DNA from: Hirundichthys speculiger
Taxonomy: Eukaryota; Chordata; Actinopteri; Beloniformes; Exocoetidae
DNA: 64,000 nt
Assembly (NCBI GenBank): GCA_018398805.1
Contig: JAGFBZ010000567.1
Coordinates: 493,463 to 557,462 of the forward strand
Direction: 5' to 3'
The notes beneath the pieces are model-generated. The model was given only the letters and a program-made list of their open reading frames with translations. It had not been told where the DNA came from and ran no database searches. Both the position numbers and the translations under genes were made by a program. Below are positions 57,546-64,000 of the stretch, piece by piece; within the stretch, counting starts at the first letter, position 1; each line of letters starts with the position of its first letter.

Positions 57546-59320
57546 CTGATGTCACCAGTATGTTCTCAGTGTCCATTTGTCTGTAGATGTTCTTGCTCTG
57601 GGCTGTTTGCCTTCACTGTTGTTTCTCAGTTGGAAGGTCCAGAGGAAAGGTGGAGATCTTCTCACTCTGATCCTCAGTCAGATGCTTTGGGTTCTCCATC
57701 GTTGCAGAGTCAGAGAGTTCAGGGCGTCTGGATCAGCTGGTGACAGATTCAGAAATCTGTCTCCATCACCTGTATGCAGCTCTGAAGGAAGCTGTTCCTC
57801 CAGCTGCTGTGGTTTCGTCCCAGGGTCCAGAAACACTCTTTTATTTGATATGTGTTTCTAAATGTTCTATGTGAGAGTGAGCACGAGCGTGGATGTGGCT
57901 GCTTGTCTCATTTGTCTATGCGGTGGGCTGAGAGGTGCAACATCACCTTTCACAGTTACATGAACATTTCTGCCACAAAATCAAGTTTGTACATGAAAAC
58001 TAAATCAGTGATTTTCTGAGCTGTTTCCATTTCAGAACCCCACAAAGCTTCCACCAGATGAAATGATGTCATGCACCATCAGACGTTGGTGATTCTGTGT
58101 TTTCCTGCTGGTGAGGCGGTGCGATGCGATGTAATCATAGATTCATTTGGCAGCGACATGCATCAGCGTTCCAGCAGAATGAAGCCTCCTGAGGAGCGTC
58201 AGGGGATGCATTTACAGCACCAAGGTTAAATAGATCGATCAATAACTTTAATTGTGGTGCATGGAGCGCAGCGGCGCTGTGTGTGAGTCATTCTCAGTAC
58301 AAAAATAGGACTTGTAACTGTGTCGTTGCACAACGTTCCCTGGAGAAAAGAAACGTCTGAATATACTTCACCAAACGCTGCTTTGGCACCATGCTTATCG
58401 AGTCCTCTGCAAGTTGACAGAAAAGGCGACTTATACCTCAGATTTAATTAGAGCTCCGTGTTCAGGGGAATATATGCACAGAAAGTAAACATTAGAGGCG
58501 GGAGGGTTATCTCCTGAGGTCAGATATCAGCTGCAGCGCAATGCTTCAGAATAAATGAAGGTTACATTTTACCCCCACTGTGAAACTAATACGATTATTT
58601 TCTGCCCAATGATCAGTACCAGCATCACCGCCAGTGGTTAGAGGATCAATGTGTGATGACAAATATGCTCAACTAAATCCAACTTAACTAAGATAATATG
58701 TTCATAGAAATACGGCTGAAAAAACAAGACCAAGAAGACTTTATGACAAATAAATATAAGCTAAAATCAGTGAATAAATGAATACACAAGGCTCATGTTG
58801 GTGAGGTCGATTTAAAAAGAGAAGTGATGCATTAATGAGAAAGCACTTTGTTTAAAAAGCTTTGAAATTATCTGACTTAAAAAAAAAGAAAGGTGCAAAA
58901 ACCAGGAACAGCTAAAGAGATAAAATGCTCTAATTAAACTAATAAAAATGCAAACCAATGCAGACAAAAACTTTAGTTATGACCTCTATGAGAAGATGAT
59001 TAGTTTTAAAGATTCCTCTCAAACAATGTTGTTGAACATTGATCAGGTTCCCGTCCAGCAACAGTCTGATCAGCGGTGTTTCCTCCATCCAGAGACGGAG
59101 GTGAGAGCAGGTCTGCAGCTTCTCATGGAGCCATGAATCATCAGGTACCTCTCTGTCTGCAGCAGCCGTCTGCTGGACTCTTCAGCACTGACAAGAAACA
59201 CAGCAAGAAATACAGAAATCTGCAGCTTATCAAGCAGGGCGGAGACATTTTCATGTAACATCACCTGTGACCAATGTCAAGGAATGAAGACATCTAGACT
59301 GTTCCTTCTGTTCTTAAACA
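57546..59320. other. Non-repetitive DNA, no gene seen
   Basis: Contains a small GTGCGATGCGATG motif (58116) and no supported exon or element. Confidence 0.5.
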
Positions 59321-60953
59321 ACACTGATGACACTGACACTGATGACACTGACACTGATGACATTGATGACACTGATGATGCTGACACTGATGACACTGAC
59401 ACTGATGACACTGATGACACTGACACTGATGACACTGATGACACTGATGACACTGATGACACTGATGACACTGACACTGATGACACCGATGACACTGATG
59501 ACACTGATGACACCGATGACACTGATGACACTGATGACACTGATGACACTGAGACTGATGACACTGACACTGATGACAACGATGACACTGATGACACTGA
59601 CACTGATGACACTGATGACACTGATGACACTGTTGACACTGATGACACTGATGGTACTGATGACACTGATGACACTGACACTGATGACACTGATGACACT
59701 GATAACATTGATGACACTGACACTGATGACACTGATGATACTGACACTGATGACACTGATGATACTGATGATACTGATGACACTGATGACACTGATGACA
59801 CTGATGGTACTGATGATACTGATGACACTGACACTGATGACACTGATGACACTGACACTGATGACACTGATGACACTGATAACATTGATGACACTGACAC
59901 TGATGACACTAATGATACTGACACTGATGACACTGACACTGATGACACTGATGACACTAATGACACTGATGACACTGACACTGATGACACTGATGACACT
60001 GACACTGATGACACTGACACTGATGACACCGATGACACCGATGACACTGATGACACTGAAGACACTGATGACACTGATGACACTGACACTGATGACACCG
60101 ATGACACTGATGACACTGATGACAATGACACTGATGACACTGATGACACTAATGACATTGATGATACTGATGACACTGACACTGATGACACTTATGACAC
60201 TGATGACACTGACACTGATGACACTGACACTTATGACATTGATGACAATGATGACACTGACACTGATGACACTGATGACACTGATGACACTGATGACACT
60301 GATGACACTGATGATGATGATGATGACACTGATGACACTGACACTGACACTGATGACACTGACACTGATGACACTGATGATACTGACACTGATACTGATG
60401 ACACTGATGACATTGATGATACACTGACACTGATGACCATGATGATGATGACACTGATGACACTGACACTGACACTATATGACATGATATGACACTGATG
60501 ATATGATAGACATATGACACTATACACTATGACACTGATACACTGACACTATGATATGATGACACTGATGACAATGATGATGATATACACTATGACATTG
60601 ATGATACTGATGAGATTGACACTGATGACACTGATATGACACTTATGACATTGATGACAATGATGACACTGACACTGATGACACTGATGACACTGATGAC
60701 ACTGATGACACTGATGACACTGATGACACTGACACTTATGACGTTGATGACACTGATGACACTGACACTGATGACACTGATGACACTGACACTTATGACG
60801 TTGATGACACTGATGACACTGACACTGATGACACTGATACTTATAACGTTGATGACACTGATGACACTGATGACACTGATGACACTAATGACACTGACAC
60901 TGATGACACTGACACTTATGACGTTGATGACACTGAGTGTTGAGTGACACTGA
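59321..60953. repeat. Compound 9/6-bp array (GATGACACT/GACACT)
   Basis: A roughly 1.6-kb array mixes GATGACACT and GACACT modules; rare GATAACATT and GATGGTACT variants mark duplicated blocks (compare 59638-59720 with 59790-59900). 60470-60630 is more degenerate (ATGATATGACA). Both module lengths are multiples of three, so frames stay open: a 402-codon plus frame of Asp/Thr and a minus frame of Ser/Val. Confidence 0.96.
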
Positions 60954-61009
60954 TGTTCCTCCAGGGGGTTTTCTTGTCCATTTGTCCAGTCTTTTGTGAC
61001 CATGTCTAA

Positions 61010-61012
<3 letters not shown>

Positions 61013-61080
<68 letters not shown>
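61013..61080. repeat. (AT)n followed by (GTAT)n
   Basis: About 22 AT dinucleotides, then five GTAT tetramers. Confidence 0.97.
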
Positions 61081-62310
61081 TACAACCATCAGAATCAGAA
61101 TGAGCCATGTTTTTGTCTTCTGTTCTCAATCAAATATGTATTTATGAGATTGGAAATCATTGCATCTCATTTTAATATTCATTTTACCCTGCATCCATGA
61201 TTTTATGGGTTGTATTATTTGGTAAATAGAAATGAAAAACAAGAAAATAAAGCTCTTACTGGTGCAGAAAATCAAAGAATCTGAAACTACATAAAACACG
61301 GAACAGCTGGATGGTATTAAAGTAAAACCACAGCACTGGTGTCACGTGACAGCAGCATGACAAAGTCTTCAGAGCAGAAATCCAGTCAGTAATGGATGAT
61401 TTAATGACACCTTTCTTCATCTTTTTATACACTTTACAGTTGGAGCAGAAATGGATTTGATGTTTCCCACAAAATCTTCTATTTATCAATAAAAAAAAAG
61501 ATATAAACCAGCAGCTGTTGACACAGATTACATCTACACAGGACATCCTCTCCTTTATCAATAGTACTTCCATTTTTATGTATTCAATCATTTTGACATC
61601 ACGAATCTGCCCTTTCCCTGAGAACCTGCCGCCGACTCAATCTTCCTGCTGATCCTCTGACAGGTGATACAGGTGATTTAACAGTGACCTTTCAGATCAT
61701 TAAGTAGATCGCTGCTACACAAAAGTGAAGGAATAAATCCCATACACTCATCTGGGCCTGCATGTTCACACGAACATGAACAAAACAAACTCTTCTTTAC
61801 TTTGAGGGCTTCATGTATCAGGACATAAACGTAAAATCATCTGGTCCTGACCTGATTTTAAGACCTGGTGAGGATCAGGTGACCTTGGACTGTGTTTAGA
61901 GCTGACTGAGGTTTGTCCTCAGATGTCTTTGGGGAGGACGATGGATGTCTGTCAAACCATTTCAGTAAATATCTCTTCTTCAGGGATTTTTCCAGTGCAG
62001 AACTCACTTCTAATTACACATTTCCGTCTATGATGAAGGGACTAAGATCAGACATCTACAACATCTGACTGCTTCATTTCAGCTTTTCCTCTTTCATCCA
62101 GCTGCAGAAATGTTTTAATATTTTAACTTAACTTCACAGAAAAACAGTCTTAGTGAGGTCCGGATATGCATTTTAGATATTCTGCATGATTTATATGTTT
62201 ATAATACAAATGGGCTTCAGTTTTAAACATCTAATATATTCTTCATGAACGTGAAGGCCTTAAGAATTTGTTCTGTGAAAACTAAATGTTGTGAAGCATT
62301 TTGTCTGGAA
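61081..62310. other. Non-repetitive DNA, no gene seen
   Basis: A 111-codon minus frame (61256-61591) has no recognisable motif. Nothing else supported. Confidence 0.5.
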
Positions 62311-62960
62311 ATGTCACCTGTTTGGGGTCAGGTGGGAACCATCAATTCCACCTGTTTAGGGTCAGGTGGGAACCATCAATCCCACCTGTTTAGGGTCAGG
62401 TGGGAACCATCAATCCCACCTGTTTAGGTTGTCAGGTGGTAACCATCAATCCCACCTGTTTAGTGTCAGGTGGTCACAATCCACCTCAGGTCCATCACCT
62501 GTTTAGGTCAGGTGGGAACCATCAATCCCACCCACCATGTTTAGGGTCAGGTGGGAACCATCCATCAATCCCACCTGTTTAGTGGGGGAAACCATCAATC
62601 CCACCTGTTTAGGGTCCAGGTGGGAACCATCAATCCCACCTGTTTAAGGTCAGTTTAGGAGGTGGGAATCATCAATCCCACCTGGTTAGGGGCCAGTTTA
62701 GTCCATCAATCCCCACCTGGTTGGGAGTTTAGGCCAGTTTAGTGGGGGAACCATCAATCCCACCTGTTTAGGGGTCAGGTGGGAACCATCAATCCCACCT
62801 GTTTACCTTCCCAAACAGGTGGTGAACCATCCATCAATCCCACCTGTTTAGGTCAGGTGGGACCATCAATCAGTTTAGGGGTGGGAAACATCAACTCAGG
62901 TGCTGTGTTTTCAGTGGGGTCAGCAGAGTTGATGGTTCCCCCTAGGGTTCCCCCCACCTG
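62311..62960. repeat. 34-bp hairpin-forming minisatellite
   Basis: About 18 copies of a 34-bp unit (example 62331-62364). Each intact unit contains CAGGTGGGA, an 8-base loop and TCCCACCTG (example arms 62363-62371 and 62380-62388). Units after about 62470 are heavily damaged by indels and partial copies. Confidence 0.93.
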
Positions 62961-63264
62961 AGGCCCATCTGTTTAAGGTGTCCGCAGGTGCGTGTCAAAT
63001 CCATTAGGACAGGTTTCTGGTTTCAGGTATGACACAAATCTTTTTGATACCAGGTCATTCAGGTTAATATCACGTTATTCAACATGTTAAACATAATATT
63101 TATAACTTTAAATGGCATGAGACCATTATAGTTGCTTAATTGATGGCAAACACAGTAAAACCTTTATGTAGCACGTTTCACCAAGGCTTATTAGTCTGAC
63201 AAAAGTTTAATTTAAATATTGGACACAAAAAAATAACAGGTTAAGAACATAGTTTAAACTTGAT
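62961..63264. other. Short AT-rich spacer, no gene seen
   Basis: Nothing supported. Confidence 0.5.
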
Positions 63265-63345
63265 TAAAAAAAAAAAAAAAATATATATATATTATATATA
63301 TATATATATATATAATATATATATATAATATATATATATATATAG
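63265..63345. repeat. A-run and (AT)n
   Basis: About 15 A residues, then AT repeats with ATTAT interruptions. Confidence 0.95.
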
Positions 63346-63413
63346 TTGTAAACCACAAATTTGTTTTATGCAGCAGATGTACTTTTTTTCAGTGCTTCAT
63401 CACGGCATCAATA

Positions 63414-63530
63414 TCACCTTCATCATCAGTATCACCATCAGTATCAGTATCAGTATCAGTATCAGTATCAGTACAGTATCATCAGTATCATCATCAGTCA
63501 GCATCAGCATCAATATCAGCATCACTATCA
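63414..63530. repeat. (ATCAGT)n / (ATCAGC)n microsatellite
   Basis: Hexamers with 3-bp ATC interruptions; stop-free, so plus frames are open. Confidence 0.92.
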
Positions 63531-64000
63531 GCTGTCTGCTGGTCCATTAACTCCTGTCTGCTGACTTATAACCTCACTGAGAGTTCTTACAGCCCAAAGA
63601 CACATGATGAGTTCAGCGGTGATGCTTCTGGAAATAACAGCTGGATAGAACCTAGTTTTACATGTTTTTTTGCTTATCAGTGTTCTGTTATTCAGAGAAG
63701 CCAGCTGATTGAGTAGCACCACGACCCACAACCACACCAGTAGGCTCATCATGATGAAACTAATGCAGCAAAGCTTGTAGAGATGTAAGCGTCCTCCAGC
63801 CTCAGATGTTCATGAACATGGTACGCCATGAACCAGGCACGTGAGCATGGACAGTCCAGGTGGAGCTCAGGCTCCTCCCCTTCTACCTCCAACTGGACAG
63901 GTGTCCTTCAGCAGAGCAACAGCTGAGTACTTGTTCCTCCATCAGAACTGACATCACACTTGTGATTTTGTGAGTTTTCTCACAAAAAGTTCAAAAAGGT
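63531..64000. other. Non-repetitive DNA, no gene seen
   Basis: Nothing supported up to the right edge of the window. Confidence 0.5.

Noticed and set aside
59284..60492. 402-codon plus-strand frame starting MKTSRLFLLFLNN and continuing as Asp/Thr repeats, resembling a secreted acidic matrix protein
   Set aside because: The GATGACACT/GACACT array leaves at least two plus frames and one minus frame open, and the signal-like start is only about 13 residues of chance sequence. No exon structure is visible.

Overview
This is vertebrate nuclear DNA, most likely from a spiny-rayed (percomorph) teleost; I cannot name the species. The reasons are: long AT-rich introns or intergenic sequence with no operons or ribosome binding sites; L2-like LINEs with the 3' tails typical of fish genomes; a tRNA-headed SINE-like repeat that is very common in fish; a piggyBac remnant; hAT-like miniature elements; short TTAGGG runs; and a very heavy load of microsatellites and minisatellites. 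I find no intact host gene, rRNA, tRNA, operon or CRISPR array. Almost every long open frame here is either a stop-poor tandem repeat or a decayed transposon gene.

Layout. 0-9 kb: end of a 23-bp array, a CpG-rich promoter-like patch (906-1290), a minus-strand LINE 3' fragment (1516-2935) in which a 27-bp minisatellite has grown inside the reverse transcriptase gene, a 50-bp minisatellite (3504-4305), then a long broken minus-strand L2-like LINE (4727-8715) with ORF1 (CxxC, coiled coil and SGNH-type esterase) and ORF2 (endonuclease, then a small part of the RT). 9-18 kb: mostly unannotatable DNA with a hAT-like MITE (13255-13635), a perfect palindrome and small arrays. 18-27 kb: four tandem arrays (TTCTR pentamer, 28-mer with a higher-order period, 15-mer, and a T-poor 12/63-bp array) with SINE-like fragments. 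27.8-36 kb: a second copy of the same LINE 3' UTR running straight into a 7.9-kb, roughly 210-copy array of a 37-bp unit, interrupted by one retroposon tail. 36-42 kb: an 899-bp element with long inverted repeats (37647-38545) and a piggyBac C-terminal remnant. 42-49 kb: a 1.5-kb decamer array, a plus-strand L2-like LINE (44816-46645) and a 29-bp array. 49-64 kb: an interstitial telomeric run, a retroposon tail with GC-rich DNA, a 3.3-kb 39-bp array, a 1.6-kb GATGACACT-type array, a hairpin-forming 34-bp array and AT-rich simple repeats.

Tandem repeats make up roughly 24 kb (about 38 percent) of the window by my reading. Several begin directly at or inside retroelement ends (27-mer in a LINE RT frame, TTCTR pentamer on a retroposon tail, TTTA on a LINE tail, 37-mer against a LINE 3' UTR). 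The clearest theme of the window is therefore the birth and expansion of minisatellites from transposon sequence. The elements do not form a functional pathway; what they share is mechanism (target-primed retroposition, replication slippage, template switching, CpG decay).
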